In this document: positions 17,650 through 26,892 of the stretch, piece by piece
How the letters are laid out: every line of letters begins with the position of its first letter
How positions within the stretch are numbered: position 1 is the first letter of the stretch
From: Gemmatimonadota bacterium
Lineage (GTDB): Bacteria; Latescibacterota; UBA2968; UBA8231
DNA length: 64,000 bases
NCBI GenBank assembly: GCA_009840005.1
Contig: VXOR01000020.1
Span: 1-64,000 of the forward strand
Direction: 5' to 3'
The notes under the pieces: generated by a model
What the model was told of the DNA's origin: nothing
The model's input: only the letters and a program-made list of their open reading frames with translations
Database searches by the model: none
Translations under genes and position numbers: made by a program

Positions 17650-19617
17650 TCAATTATCAGCATCGGGATTTTTAGCCGAGTACGACACATCTTCAGCAAC
17701 ATCGTCTGCGATTGTATTCATCTTTTTAAACAATGCTTGCAAGTGCGGCAGATACGATTTTACCTTGTTGTAGTGGGCAAGAGCTTGCTGTTCGTCGTAT
17801 TCATGGGCGGTGGCATTGCGAGCATCTTTGATTGCGATCCACGTTTGATCATCGTCAATCAATTTGCAGTCAAACGCCAATCCGATCAGTTTTCTAGCGT
17901 TTAGTTCATACTCTTTCGCCTTCTCCTTGGGTAAAAGATCTGTTTCTACGCAGTAAACGAGCAGCGTATCCATGAGCAGTTCAAAAGCTATATTGAAGCG
18001 ATGTACTACCGCATCCAACATGAACATATCTTCATCAAGGGGCTGCCTTATCGCGTCATCGAGGCGTTGCAAACAACGCTGACTATTGGATAAGTGATTG
18101 GCTAATTTGTTCTCACTCATTCTCGTTGGCTCCTTTCTTTTTTTGGCTAGCTCAATTGTTTGCGGTCCGCTTTTCTCATACAGCACTTTTCCCTCGATCA
18201 TAATGTGTTCCTTCAAGGCGGCATTGATGCGCTCAAAGCGGACACAATCTACTTTAAGGAGGGTATCGATGCGGTCTTCGCGCAGGCAGTCGAGGACTTG
18301 TTGCCATTCTTCGTCGCTTGCTTGGTCGCAGAAAATGGCGAGGTCAATGTCGGAACGGTCGTGGTGGTCACCTCGTGCCCGAGAGCCAAAGAGCACAATT
18401 TTATCGACAAAAGGCAAACGGCATATCTGCTGAAAAAAATCATAGCGGCGAATGTCGTTTTTATCTGGCCAATCTGTCTGAATGGTTAGATTGGAAACAT
18501 CTATCTCGCCGGAGATGAGCTTGGGGAGGAGGAGGTCGCGAGTGCGACGGAGTATTTTATTTCGTAGTCGTAAATTGATAAACTCATCTAGTATGGGATT
18601 GAGTATAGAAGAAATTTTTTCAAGTAGCTGTTTATTAGGCCAAAGTAGCTTTATTGTCTTGATATGCTTGTGTCCGAGATGAGCAACCGTTGTTCCGGTG
18701 ATGGTTGCATTGAAGTGCCGTATTGGTTGCTGGAGAGCTAAAAACAAATGGAGTCGACCGATTTCTCTCTTTGGATGAAATCGCGCCACTCGTTGTACCA
18801 GCCAAGCGTTTCCTCCAGTCCAGAATCCCATGTGAAAATCGCCGTCCATACCGACCAATATATCGCCATTTCGTACAGTATATTTTATGTCGGGAACTTC
18901 CTCTGAAAACGTATCAGAATGACCAGCTATAATATTGCGAATTCGTACTACAGGTGTCCCCTTTTTATCTTCGCTAAATTTTTTTGAATCAAAAGCAAAT
19001 CCATAAGTTACATCGGCAATATCCAATAAACTAACCACTTCCCACCCCTCCGGCACCCTCCTAAACGGCGAATCCACAAAACGCGCTTTCTCGTGTCCCG
19101 GAAAGCGAAACTTGACGAACCATTCGCGGTAGAGATTCTGCGCCATTTCTTCGAGAATTTTGATGCGCCGGAGATTATTTTCAATCAGATCGTCGTATGC
19201 CGAGAGGATGGCGGCGATTTTGCGCTGTGTGGGGAGAGGGGGGACGGCTATGTTGAGATTATCAAGATGATTTCTATTTAGTGTTGGAACTCCAGCTCCA
19301 GAATTGTATCTCTCTAAGCCAAGTGTCTTTAAAAAAAAGAAAACAAATCTAGGATCATTACCTTTGAAATCCTTCACCCACAAGGAAGTATTCAAGGGCC
19401 AAAATGGTTCCTCAATGAATTGTACCGTTCCAAGGGACCCGCTCCGTCCAGTAACAACACCAGGTGGCTCGACTTTGTATTCAAAGTGATAGTCTTGAAT
19501 AGATGTTGAGGCAACAACCGGAAAGGGACCAGGTTTTCGGTCTTTCTTTGTGAGATCAAATCCCCTCTGCAATTTCACGAAATCCCTAAATGTGATGTTG
19601 ACGAAGTTGCTTTTCAT
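17650..19617 (-). CDS. hsdS: HsdS specificity subunit fused to MNT nucleotidyltransferase and HEPN (HI0074-type) domains
   Basis: 655 residues from the ATG at 19617, which overlaps the hsdM stop as TGATG with GAGAGGAAG upstream. Residues 1-395 are a normal two-TRD HsdS with the conserved helices (PPLPTQRKIAAILSAYDDLI and RDLLLPKLISGEIDV). It does not stop: residues 400-490 are an MNT nucleotidyltransferase with VLFGSRARGDHHDRSDIDL (G411 onward), the GSx10DxD antitoxin motif of MntA. From M500 comes an HI0074/HepT-like HEPN domain (VVHRFNIAFELLMDTL) ending with RNATAHEY (R600-Y607), the RX4HXY motif of HepT RNases. In HepT-MntA pairs the MNT adds AMP to that Tyr. So DNA specificity and a toxin-antitoxin are in one chain; a Shine-Dalgarno at 18130-18136 may allow a free HEPN product from M500. 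Confidence 0.88.
   Translation of the reverse strand: MKSNFVNITFRDFVKLQRGFDLTKKDRKPGPFPVVASTSIQDYHFEYKVEPPGVVTGRSGSLGTVQFIEEPFWPLNTSLWVKDFKGNDPRFVFFFLKTLGLERYNSGAGVPTLNRNHLDNLNIAVPPLPTQRKIAAILSAYDDLIENNLRRIKILEEMAQNLYREWFVKFRFPGHEKARFVDSPFRRVPEGWEVVSLLDIADVTYGFAFDSKKFSEDKKGTPVVRIRNIIAGHSDTFSEEVPDIKYTVRNGDILVGMDGDFHMGFWTGGNAWLVQRVARFHPKREIGRLHLFLALQQPIRHFNATITGTTVAHLGHKHIKTIKLLWPNKQLLEKISSILNPILDEFINLRLRNKILRRTRDLLLPKLISGEIDVSNLTIQTDWPDKNDIRRYDFFQQICRLPFVDKIVLFGSRARGDHHDRSDIDLAIFCDQASDEEWQQVLDCLREDRIDTLLKVDCVRFERINAALKEHIMIEGKVLYEKSGPQTIELAKKRKEPTRMSENKLANHLSNSQRCLQRLDDAIRQPLDEDMFMLDAVVHRFNIAFELLMDTLLVYCVETDLLPKEKAKEYELNARKLIGLAFDCKLIDDDQTWIAIKDARNATAHEYDEQQALAHYNKVKSYLPHLQALFKKMNTIADDVAEDVSYSAKNPDADN
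18130..18136 (-). promoter_or_regulatory. Internal ribosome site before the HEPN domain
   Basis: On the minus strand AAAGGAG sits 9 bases before an in-frame ATG (18120) that opens the HEPN part of the fusion (MSENKLANHL). It could give a 156-residue free HEPN protein besides the fusion, or it may be a relic of the time when the two genes were separate. Confidence 0.55.
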
Positions 19618-21170
19618 CACTTCCTCTCCAACAACAAAACCACATTCTCCGCAATACACCTCTCCAAGTCCCGTGCCTCCGTATTGAGCCGTTCCAATTC
19701 CTCGTTCTGCTCCTGCAATCGCTCATTAAAATCAAAATCCTCTTCCGCACGCTCAGCCACCCCCACATAGCGTCCCGGATTGAGACTCCATCCCTGCGCC
19801 TCAACTTCGCCAAGCGTCGCCACCTTACATAGCCCCGCCACATCCGCGTATTGGCACTCATTGCCAAAATGCTCGCTCAATAAATGATCGCTGGCGTGCA
19901 AGTTTTCCGGCTGCTCGCCGCGATAGAGCCGAGCGATATTGGCCAAAAACTCAATTTGCGCTGGCGTCCAATCGCGATGAGCGCGGTCGATTTGCCGATA
20001 GATGTGCCGGGCGTCGATGAAAAGCACCTTGTCAGCGCGAGCCGTCTGCCGCTTGCCCTTGTCAAAAAACCACAGCGTACAAGGCAACGTCACTGTGTAA
20101 AAAAAGTTGGGGCCCACAGCCACCATCACATCCACCACCCGCGTCTCAATCAGCCGCTGGCGAATCTCCAGCTCCGAACTACGTGCATCCGACGCCGAAT
20201 TCGCCATCACAAAACCCGCCCGCCCGGTGTCGGCCAACGCACTATAAAAAAGCTGTATCCACAAATAATTCGCATTATCCGTGCGCGGCATACCAAACGG
20301 AAAACGTGGATCGTCCTTGAGCCGCTCCTTATCCACGCGATCCACATTAAACGGCGGATTAGCCATCACAAAATCGAACCGGCCAACGGAATGGTGCAGA
20401 TCCTCGTAGTAGGTGTTGCCCTGTCGGATGTCGCCAGCCAGCCCATGCACGGCGAGATTCATCTTGCCCAACCGAACCGTTTCAGCCACTCGCTCCTGGC
20501 CGAATATACTCAAATCGGCGCTCGGCTTTCCCTTGTGCTCCTCCACGAAATGTGCGCTCTGCACGAACATGCCAACCGACCCACAAGCCGGATCAAAAAT
20601 GCGCCCATGAAACGGCTCGATGATGCCGACGATGAGTTGGACAATGGCCGTCGGCGTGAAAAACTCGCCGCCCTTTTGCCCCTCGCTCATGGCGAAATGG
20701 CCGAGAAAATACTCGTAGATTTTGCCAAACGCGTCGCCCTCAATGTCCATGGGAACCGAATTCATGGTCTTGAGCAATTCCTTGAGCAGCGCATTCTCAA
20801 AGCGATTGTAGGTCTTGGGCAAGACGCCCCTGAGATCGGGATTCTCCGCCTCAATGGCGTTCATCGCTGCATTGATCGCCGCGCCGATATTCTCCCCTTC
20901 AGGCAACCCAATCAACGCCGAAAACTGCGCCTCCTCGGGCAGGTACAGCACCCCCCGCGCCTGATAGTCCGCCGGGCCGATTCTCCGCCGCCGACTTCCC
21001 GTCTCCACCAGCTCTTGGGCCGCTTGTTGGAACTTGTGGTCCGCATACCGCAAAAACACCAGCCCTAATACTGGAACCGAGTACTCCGCAGACCTGAGCT
21101 TTGAGTTCGCCCGCAACTCGTCGGCCGCGTCCCACAGACGCGCTTCAATCGCTTTGCCATTTTGATTCAT
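19617..21170 (-). CDS. hsdM: Type I restriction-modification DNA methyltransferase subunit M
   Basis: 517 residues, standard for HsdM. An N-terminal helical HsdM_N domain is followed by the N6-adenine methylase fold with motif [13 protein letters not shown] and motif [12 protein letters not shown], and [19 protein letters not shown] just before motif I. It methylates adenine in the site chosen by HsdS and forms the M2S core of the complex. First gene of the hsdMSR operon; its stop overlaps the hsdS start by one base. The 134 bases between it and folA upstream hold no recognised feature other than space for a promoter. Confidence 0.95.
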   Translation of the reverse strand: MNQNGKAIEARLWDAADELRANSKLRSAEYSVPVLGLVFLRYADHKFQQAAQELVETGSRRRRIGPADYQARGVLYLPEEAQFSALIGLPEGENIGAAINAAMNAIEAENPDLRGVLPKTYNRFENALLKELLKTMNSVPMDIEGDAFGKIYEYFLGHFAMSEGQKGGEFFTPTAIVQLIVGIIEPFHGRIFDPACGSVGMFVQSAHFVEEHKGKPSADLSIFGQERVAETVRLGKMNLAVHGLAGDIRQGNTYYEDLHHSVGRFDFVMANPPFNVDRVDKERLKDDPRFPFGMPRTDNANYLWIQLFYSALADTGRAGFVMANSASDARSSELEIRQRLIETRVVDVMVAVGPNFFYTVTLPCTLWFFDKGKRQTARADKVLFIDARHIYRQIDRAHRDWTPAQIEFLANIARLYRGEQPENLHASDHLLSEHFGNECQYADVAGLCKVATLGEVEAQGWSLNPGRYVGVAERAEEDFDFNERLQEQNEELERLNTEARDLERCIAENVVLLLERK

Positions 21171-21304
21171 CTCGTGCCTTTCTTACCGCAGGATGCGCTA
21201 GCCTGCTTTCGCTTGCGTCCCATCCACCTAGCGCATAAAAATAAAATACTCACCGACATAACGCATACCGCCGAGGCCATTTCCTACAATGCGGGAAGGC
21301 ATCC

Positions 21305-21781
21305 TCAGCGGCGGCAATACGTCGCAAAGACCAACTCGCCTTCGCATCGCCTTCCCACCACCTCCCATTCACCTTCGTCCCACTCTGGAAAGTACGCGTC
21401 GCCCTCGACTTCGATGGGCAGATGTGTCAGGATCATTTCGTCAGCCAAGGGCAGGGCCTGCTCATAGACTTGGGCACCCCCGAGCACAAAGAGTTTTTCG
21501 CTGCCGTGGGCGCAGGCGCGCTGCAAAACCTCGGCCAAGCTCGCGCAGACAACCACGCCCTCGGCCACCGCGTAGGCCGGATTGCGGGTGAGGACGAGAT
21601 TGAGGCGCCGAGGCAAAGGGCGCGTCTGAAAAGTCTCGTAGGTCTTGCGGCCGGCCACGACCGCGTGGCCCCGGGTGACGCGGCGAAAGTGCTTCATGTC
21701 GGCCGGATAGTGCCACGGGATGGCGTTGTCGCGACCGATGACTTTATTCTTGCTCAGGGCGGCGATGATGATGGTTTTCAT
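21305..21781 (-). CDS. folA: Dihydrofolate reductase
   Basis: 158 residues, typical DHFR. MKTIIIAALSKNKVIGRDNA, IPWHYPADMKHFRRVT (with the substrate-binding acid replaced as in some families by Ala-Asp near residue 27), VAGRKTYETF, and the NADPH glycine pair LFVLGGAQVYEQAL are all present, as is the closing THLPIEVEGDAYFPEWD. It reduces dihydrofolate with NADPH for thymidylate and purine synthesis. Its ATG overlaps the stop of mlaF (ATGA), so it is the last gene of the lipid-transport operon, an unusual place; no thyA is adjacent. Confidence 0.95.
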   Translation of the reverse strand: MKTIIIAALSKNKVIGRDNAIPWHYPADMKHFRRVTRGHAVVAGRKTYETFQTRPLPRRLNLVLTRNPAYAVAEGVVVCASLAEVLQRACAHGSEKLFVLGGAQVYEQALPLADEMILTHLPIEVEGDAYFPEWDEGEWEVVGRRCEGELVFATYCRR

Positions 21782-22524
21782 GCGGACGAATCGGACGGAT
21801 AAAAGAAAGAGCGGACGACCGGATGCTCCGTGCGCTTGGCCTCTACTACCGTGCCGGTAAATGCCACTTGGCCTTGGTCCAGCATGATGAGGCGACCGTC
21901 GAGCCGCTCGATGCTGAGTAACTCGTGAGTAATAATGGCGATAGTGATGCCCAACTCGCGGTTGAGCGCGAGGAGCAGCGCGTCGATCTCGGCTGCGGTG
22001 ACCGGATCGAGGCCCGCGCCCGGCTCGTCGCAGAAGAGAATCTCCGGATCCATGACCATAGCCCGCGCCAGAGCGGCGCGTTTGCGCATCCCGCCCGACA
22101 GCTCGCCAGGAAAGTGCTCGCCGGCGTGCCCTAAGCCCACCGAGGCAAGGCGGGTGCGCGCGATCTCCCCAATCAAGGATCGCTCTAGGTCCGTGTGCAT
22201 TTCCAAGGGCAGGGCCACGTTTTGCTCAACCGTCAACGAGTTGAGCAGTGCGCCGTACTGGAACATCACGCCCAGCCGCTGGCGCAGGGCCGCCAACTCC
22301 TCCTCGCCGAGGACCGTCGCATCTTGGCCGAGGACTTCAACGCGGCCCGAAGCGGGTTGCACCAAGCCGATGATCGCCTTGAGCAACGTACTCTTGCCGC
22401 AGCCGCTACCGCCGAGCACGACGGCGATTTCCCCTTCTTCTACATGCGCGTCAATCCCGCGCAGAACGACCGTCTCGCCATAGGACACGCAGAGGTCTTG
22501 GATGTCGATAACGCGAGTTACCAT
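21778..22524 (-). CDS. mlaF: Mla-type phospholipid ABC transporter ATP-binding protein
   Basis: 248 residues from the ATG at 22524, which lies inside the last codons of mlaE (7-base overlap). Walker A is LGGSGCGKST, the signature is LSGGMRKRAALARA, Walker B is ILFCDEPGAGLDPV, followed by ITHELLSIERLDGR. The sequence ELSGGMRKR and the EPGAGLDP variant are typical of MlaF. It drives phospholipid movement between the inner membrane and the periplasm with MlaE and MlaD. The upstream in-frame extension to 22857 overlaps mlaE and is not real. Confidence 0.93.
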   Translation of the reverse strand: MVTRVIDIQDLCVSYGETVVLRGIDAHVEEGEIAVVLGGSGCGKSTLLKAIIGLVQPASGRVEVLGQDATVLGEEELAALRQRLGVMFQYGALLNSLTVEQNVALPLEMHTDLERSLIGEIARTRLASVGLGHAGEHFPGELSGGMRKRAALARAMVMDPEILFCDEPGAGLDPVTAAEIDALLLALNRELGITIAIITHELLSIERLDGRLIMLDQGQVAFTGTVVEAKRTEHPVVRSFFYPSDSSA

Positions 22525-23612
22525 TTGAGATAAAAGACAATGCCCCAGAAGGCGTCGAGGACAATGATGCCAAACAGCGACGACACGACCGCGGAAGTAG
22601 TAGCCCGGCCAACGCCCTCGGCCCCGCCGCTGAAATTGAGGCCATGGTGCACCGAGATGATCGTGATAAGCCACGCAAAGGACGCGCTTTTGACCAGCCC
22701 GGTGAGCAAATCCTTGAGGAAGAGCGACGATGCGACTTGGTTGAGAAACACCGTAGCCGGGATGTCCAGCGACACCAAACCGATAAAGGTGCCGCCGAGG
22801 ATGCCAACGAAATTGGCCATGACCGTCAAAAGCGGCATGCAGACGATCATGGCCCACAGCTTGGGCACCACCACAAAGCGCAGCGGGTCGATCCCCATAG
22901 TCTGTAGGGCATCCAATTCCTCGGTGAACTTCATGGTGGCGACCTCTGCGGCAATGGCCGACCCGGAGCGGCCAGACACCATGATTGCGGTCATCAGTGG
23001 CCCCAACTCGCGCGTCAGCCCAATGCCCAGCAGATTGGCGACGAAAATATCGGCCCCGAACTGGCGGAGCTGGGCCGCGGACTGGAGAGCCGACACCGCG
23101 CCGACGAGAAAGAGAATCAGCCCAACGATCTGTAGGGCTTGTGCGCCAATGGCGTACGCTTGCTCGCCAAAGCTGCCCCGGCGAATCTGCTCGCGGCGGA
23201 ACAAGGCGCTAACCGAGAAAACGCTCAGGTCGGCCATCAGGTAGAGAAAACCGGCAGTGCGGATGCCCCAAGCGCGGACCCACGCGCCGAGGCGTTCAAG
23301 AGCGACGCGGGGCGGGGCGGACGGGGCGGGCGGTGGCGCGGGCGGGGCAAAGTCAAAAACAGGCTGCAAATGGGCAGGTAGCCCGTCGAGGCGAAGTTCC
23401 TTGTCCACGGAGCGGGCAAGAGCGGGCAAGCCGCGCAGGAAGACGGCCGCCGCAGTGTCGAGGTGTTCGACTTGGCGCAAATCGGCGCGGAGGGCGGAGC
23501 GCGGGTGTGCGGCGATGAGACTGCGCGCTTGGGGGACGAGTGCGCCGATGGTGTGCGCCGAAAGTGCGCCCCCGAGCGCGATCCCCAAGTCGTCGGGCTG
23601 CACCCAAGTCAT
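22518..23612 (-). CDS. mlaE: MlaE-family permease with N-terminal STAS (MlaB-like) domain
   Basis: 364 residues. Residues 1-90 form a STAS domain (QPDDLGIALGGALSAHTIGA and SALRADLRQVEHLDTAAAVF), corresponding to MlaB, which is a separate protein in E. coli; residues 110-360 are the MlaE permease with the hallmark VSGRSGSAIAAEVATMK and ELDALQTMGIDPLRFVVVPK. It forms the membrane channel of the lipid transporter. The start overlaps the stop of the beta-barrel gene as ATGA, binding the two in translation. Confidence 0.93.
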   Translation of the reverse strand: MTWVQPDDLGIALGGALSAHTIGALVPQARSLIAAHPRSALRADLRQVEHLDTAAAVFLRGLPALARSVDKELRLDGLPAHLQPVFDFAPPAPPPAPSAPPRVALERLGAWVRAWGIRTAGFLYLMADLSVFSVSALFRREQIRRGSFGEQAYAIGAQALQIVGLILFLVGAVSALQSAAQLRQFGADIFVANLLGIGLTRELGPLMTAIMVSGRSGSAIAAEVATMKFTEELDALQTMGIDPLRFVVVPKLWAMIVCMPLLTVMANFVGILGGTFIGLVSLDIPATVFLNQVASSLFLKDLLTGLVKSASFAWLITIISVHHGLNFSGGAEGVGRATTSAVVSSLFGIIVLDAFWGIVFYLKW

Positions 23613-25114
23613 AGCAAATAGTTGAGGCGCAGCAGAACCTGTTGCTCAGATTGCAGCCGCCGAATCGCCTGCTCGCGTTTGAAATCGAAGACGACGACTA
23701 GGCTAACGAAGCGACTAAGCGGCAAGCGCAAGCGGTTTTCCCAATTAAATTCCCAAGTATCGGTGGTCGTCTCCGGGATGAGGATGTCAAACTCCGAGTC
23801 CAAGCTCGGCAAGCGCGAAAACCGCGACCGCAGAAGCAACACCGCCTCCAAGCCGGTAGTGGCCGTGTCCTGCAACTTGCGGGCGACGGTGCGGGAGGAG
23901 TTTAGGTCATAGGTATCGGTAACATAGTGTTGACGCGCCCCAAAACCAACGCGCATGTCGAGGTTCAGGGAAAAGCTGCTGATGACTTGAGCGTTGATGC
24001 CGATTCCTTGGCGCAGATCGAGGGGGCTGAAGGGCGGAGAGAGCGTAAATTCGCCAATGCCCATCATGGACTCGATCTGGTCGCCGTCGCGGATTAGAAG
24101 ATTATGCGGCTGATCGAAGTGGTCCTCGGTGGCGAATAGCTTGGTGTTAAACACCCCGCGCAAATAGGGGCCGAGCCGCTTGGAAAGCCGGTAGATATAC
24201 GTAGCGCGGACCTCGAATTTGTCGATAGACTTGCGGAAATCGCCGCCCTCCTCGCGGGTGAAGCCTTCCTCAAAGTCCAGCCACAGATTGGCGTAATGGC
24301 GGTCCGTGTTATAGACGCTACTGCCGATGATCTCAGCGGAAATCAAAAGGACCGAGCGATCTGCGCCGGTGGTGTTCTGCGAAGTAGAAAGCCGGGGCGA
24401 ACCACTCAGTTGCAGGGAAGTCTTCCAGCGCGAGTCCACTACCTGAGTGAGGAGGCCATATTGAGCCGGAGGGTAGAAGCCGATGAAGGTACCGTCCTTG
24501 GTGTCCACTACTAGGTTGCGCTGGACCAACTCGCCCGGCTCCAAGCGGACGCTAAACTTGCGGGTAGTTGATATGTTGTCGCCGAGTCGCACTACCGAGT
24601 AAACGCCTGGGGGCAGGAGCCAAGTTTTGACCGCCTCGCCTCGCTCCTCCTCAACACCGAAACCGAGGCCGTAGTTTTCCTGTGAGGACTCCCGGTATAG
24701 TTCATAGGATTCGTTGATCGACGTGCGGTTCTCAGACATGACGTTGATGACCAGTCCAGCCCAGAAGGGCTTTACTAGCGTCGTCATACCCTCTTGGACT
24801 GGCACAGTGCGGACTGTCATCTGGAGGTCCGTGCCCGAGCCGACCAGTAATTTGTAGCTGCCGGGCGAGAGCAACACGCCAGTGCCGGGGGCGGCTTCGC
24901 GGATGGGTTTGTCGCCCTGTAAGACGAGAAAGCTCGGCTCGTTGAGGGAGCCGGTCATCGTCGGCACGAACAGAAAGCCCTTGCCTTGGGGAATTAGAGT
25001 TGGATCCTGTTCGAGTTGGCCGCGCCCGGGTGGAGTAAACCAAGTGTAACTGTTGCCCAAGGCTGAACCAGCTAATAACGACAGGGCGATCAGGATGTAG
25101 ATCAGCTTGTACAT
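23609..25114 (-). CDS. Secreted beta-barrel-like outer-membrane protein within the Mla operon
   Basis: 501 residues from the ATG at 25114 (MYKLIYILIALSLLAGSALG, a clear signal peptide); the longer open frame to 25432 overlaps the lipoprotein gene and is rejected. Residues 30-200 look like beta-sandwich modules (GKGFLFVPTMTGSLNEPSFL; LSPGSYKLLVGSG; LLPPGVYSVVRLG). Residues 230-501 consist of alternating strands with aromatic ends (YIYRLSKRLGPYLRGVF, TWEFNWENRLRLPLSRFVSL) and end in LLRLNYLL, as in outer-membrane barrels. Its position between the auxiliary lipoprotein and MlaE, coupled to MlaE by ATGA, suggests an outer-membrane component of the lipid pathway, in the place MlaA or OmpC would serve in E. 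coli. No named family is recognised. Confidence 0.75.
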   Translation of the reverse strand: MYKLIYILIALSLLAGSALGNSYTWFTPPGRGQLEQDPTLIPQGKGFLFVPTMTGSLNEPSFLVLQGDKPIREAAPGTGVLLSPGSYKLLVGSGTDLQMTVRTVPVQEGMTTLVKPFWAGLVINVMSENRTSINESYELYRESSQENYGLGFGVEEERGEAVKTWLLPPGVYSVVRLGDNISTTRKFSVRLEPGELVQRNLVVDTKDGTFIGFYPPAQYGLLTQVVDSRWKTSLQLSGSPRLSTSQNTTGADRSVLLISAEIIGSSVYNTDRHYANLWLDFEEGFTREEGGDFRKSIDKFEVRATYIYRLSKRLGPYLRGVFNTKLFATEDHFDQPHNLLIRDGDQIESMMGIGEFTLSPPFSPLDLRQGIGINAQVISSFSLNLDMRVGFGARQHYVTDTYDLNSSRTVARKLQDTATTGLEAVLLLRSRFSRLPSLDSEFDILIPETTTDTWEFNWENRLRLPLSRFVSLVVVFDFKREQAIRRLQSEQQVLLRLNYLL

Positions 25115-25122
25115 GCCAAGTC

Positions 25123-25881
25123 CTAAGGGGCCAGTTTTCCCGGTATGAGTTCGTAGTGATCGGCTTCGGTTTGCAGCACCGTATCTAGGGACGCTGGGGC
25201 CGTTTCTCCGTTGGACGCGACAGGAGCGGGACGCTGCTTGTTGCTGAACTTGAAGTCGATCTCCCCGATCGCCTTTTGCATCCGCTGGCCCAAAATTTCG
25301 CTCAACGCGGCCACCGTGCGTATCATGGCCGGGGAGAACACTCGTTTCTCCTCGTCGAAATCGTCCTGCCATATAACCTTGCCATCGTCCTGCCTTACCA
25401 GTTCCATCGTCATAACGAGATGAGCTGCCCACAGGTCGCCGCTGTCGAACCGCTCGATGGCTTTCATCGAACCGCTGAGCACGTAATCCGGGCGGTGCTC
25501 AAAAAAATCGCGATCCCCGCCGACATAGGTAAACAGGTCGGCTTGGCGCAAGTACTGCTTGACTGCATCGGTAATCATGTCGCTGGGGCGCTCCATCCAG
25601 TAGTGGAGGTTGTCGCGCTGCAGTTCGTACTGATCGCGGCGGCGGATGATGTTGGTGCGGTCATACGCACGCGGCACTTCAAAGCCTTTGACTTCCAAGC
25701 GGAAAGGATACGGCCGCTCGGAATTTTCCACGCTACTGCGCAAGGGTTCGATATGCAGCTTAAAATAGCGCCGTTGCGGCAACTTGGTGTCGCCGCCTAG
25801 CAGTTGGGCACAGCCGGATAGAACGGCCGCCAAGACGAGGGCTTGGCCGCAGCGGCGCACGCGGCTATTGGGCCTCACCAC
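25123..25881 (-). CDS. PqiC/ABC-auxiliary-type lipoprotein
   Basis: 252 residues. The signal ALVLAAVLSGC ends in a lipobox Cys at residue 24. The rest, with RRYFKLHIEPLR, FRLEVKGFEVPRAYDRTNII, then RRRDQYELQRDNLHYWMERP and MITDAVKQYLRQADLF, fits the ABC-type transport auxiliary lipoprotein family (PqiC/DUF330), which partners MCE proteins at the outer membrane. The start is a GTG (25881) overlapping the mlaD stop by 17 bases; a later GTG is possible. It is followed 8 bases downstream by the barrel gene. Confidence 0.85.
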   Translation of the reverse strand: MVRPNSRVRRCGQALVLAAVLSGCAQLLGGDTKLPQRRYFKLHIEPLRSSVENSERPYPFRLEVKGFEVPRAYDRTNIIRRRDQYELQRDNLHYWMERPSDMITDAVKQYLRQADLFTYVGGDRDFFEHRPDYVLSGSMKAIERFDSGDLWAAHLVMTMELVRQDDGKVIWQDDFDEEKRVFSPAMIRTVAALSEILGQRMQKAIGEIDFKFSNKQRPAPVASNGETAPASLDTVLQTEADHYELIPGKLAP

Positions 25882-26842
25882 TGCGACCTCGGATCAGTAC
25901 CGCGGGATTCTCGCGGATTAGTTCGGTGGTTTCGCGGATATTCTGCAACGTTTCCTCCAGTTCTCGTATAGCTCGCAGGAGATTCTGGCGGCTGGCCCCT
26001 ACAGTCTGGTCAATGCCTACAAAAGTCTGATCGACGTGGCTTATCAAGGTGTCCATCCGCGCGACGAGCAGGGGAATCGGGCCGTCCATTTGCTCGCGCC
26101 ACTTGTGCATCGCTACATGCATGTCGTCAACCGTCTGTTGTAGCTTCGTGCTCATGAGCAAGACGTGCAGGGAATCGGTCGTCATCGCCACCGTCGCACT
26201 AGCTTGAGCGAGCGAGCGACTGGCGACAACCATATTGGCCGCGGTCTCGTCCAATGCGGCGCGGTTGTCCTCAACCAACGCATTGGCCGCAGTCAGCAGA
26301 TTGGCCGCGTTGTTCAGCAGTTCGTTGAAGGTACGCTGGTTTTCGCTGCTGAGCAGCGCGTTTAGGTTGTCAATGGTTTGTTCAACCTTGGCGCTGAGCA
26401 CTTCGGCGCGTTCTTGCATACTGCTAAAAAAGGTCTCGCCCGCGACAATGGCGGATCCCGGCGGGAGGACTGAGGCATCGTCGCTGCCCCCGAAAAGCTC
26501 GATGTACTTCAGGCCAGTGATCCCGAGCGAGGCCATGCGCGCCTGCGTGTCGGTGCGGATGGCATTTTCGGCCAGCCGCCGCTCGACCGAAATCTCAATT
26601 ACCACGGTGGCGAGATTATCCTGCGCGATCGCAATGTCCTCGACGCGGCCAATGCTAAAGCCCAAGTACTTGACGTCCGCGCCTTTGTTGAGGCCGCTGA
26701 CGGGCGAGTTGGACTCGATGTAATAGATATCGCGCTGGCGCAGGAGATGACTGCCGGCGACGACGATGAAAAAGAGCGCGAGGACGGCGAGCGAAACCAA
26801 GAAGAAGATGCCGAGGCGTATTTGCTGTGCTCGGGTAGCCAT
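25865..26842 (-). CDS. mlaD: MCE/MlaD-family lipid-binding protein
   Basis: 325 residues. One N-terminal membrane anchor (IRLGIFFLVSLAVLALFFIV) is followed by an MCE domain at about 38-115 (NSPVSGLNKGADVKYLGFSI then GRVEDIAI, MASLGITGLKYIEL). The C-terminal 170 residues are long helices (NLNALLSSENQRTFNELLNN and beyond) that likely form the periplasm-spanning barrel or coiled coil. MlaD binds phospholipids between the inner and outer membranes. First gene of the Mla set. Confidence 0.93.
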   Translation of the reverse strand: MATRAQQIRLGIFFLVSLAVLALFFIVVAGSHLLRQRDIYYIESNSPVSGLNKGADVKYLGFSIGRVEDIAIAQDNLATVVIEISVERRLAENAIRTDTQARMASLGITGLKYIELFGGSDDASVLPPGSAIVAGETFFSSMQERAEVLSAKVEQTIDNLNALLSSENQRTFNELLNNAANLLTAANALVEDNRAALDETAANMVVASRSLAQASATVAMTTDSLHVLLMSTKLQQTVDDMHVAMHKWREQMDGPIPLLVARMDTLISHVDQTFVGIDQTVGASRQNLLRAIRELEETLQNIRETTELIRENPAVLIRGRSGEAQ

Positions 26843-26892
26843 AAGACGTTGTGGAATAAGTCGCGATTGAAATGCCGCCCTTTAGGGCAATA

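Noticed and set aside
21778..22857. 359-residue frame for MlaF
   Set aside because: The N-terminal 111 residues are a shadow of mlaE; MlaF begins at 22524.
23609..25432. 607-residue frame for the barrel gene
   Set aside because: It includes an antisense-like extension through the lipoprotein gene; the signal peptide at 25114 marks the real start.
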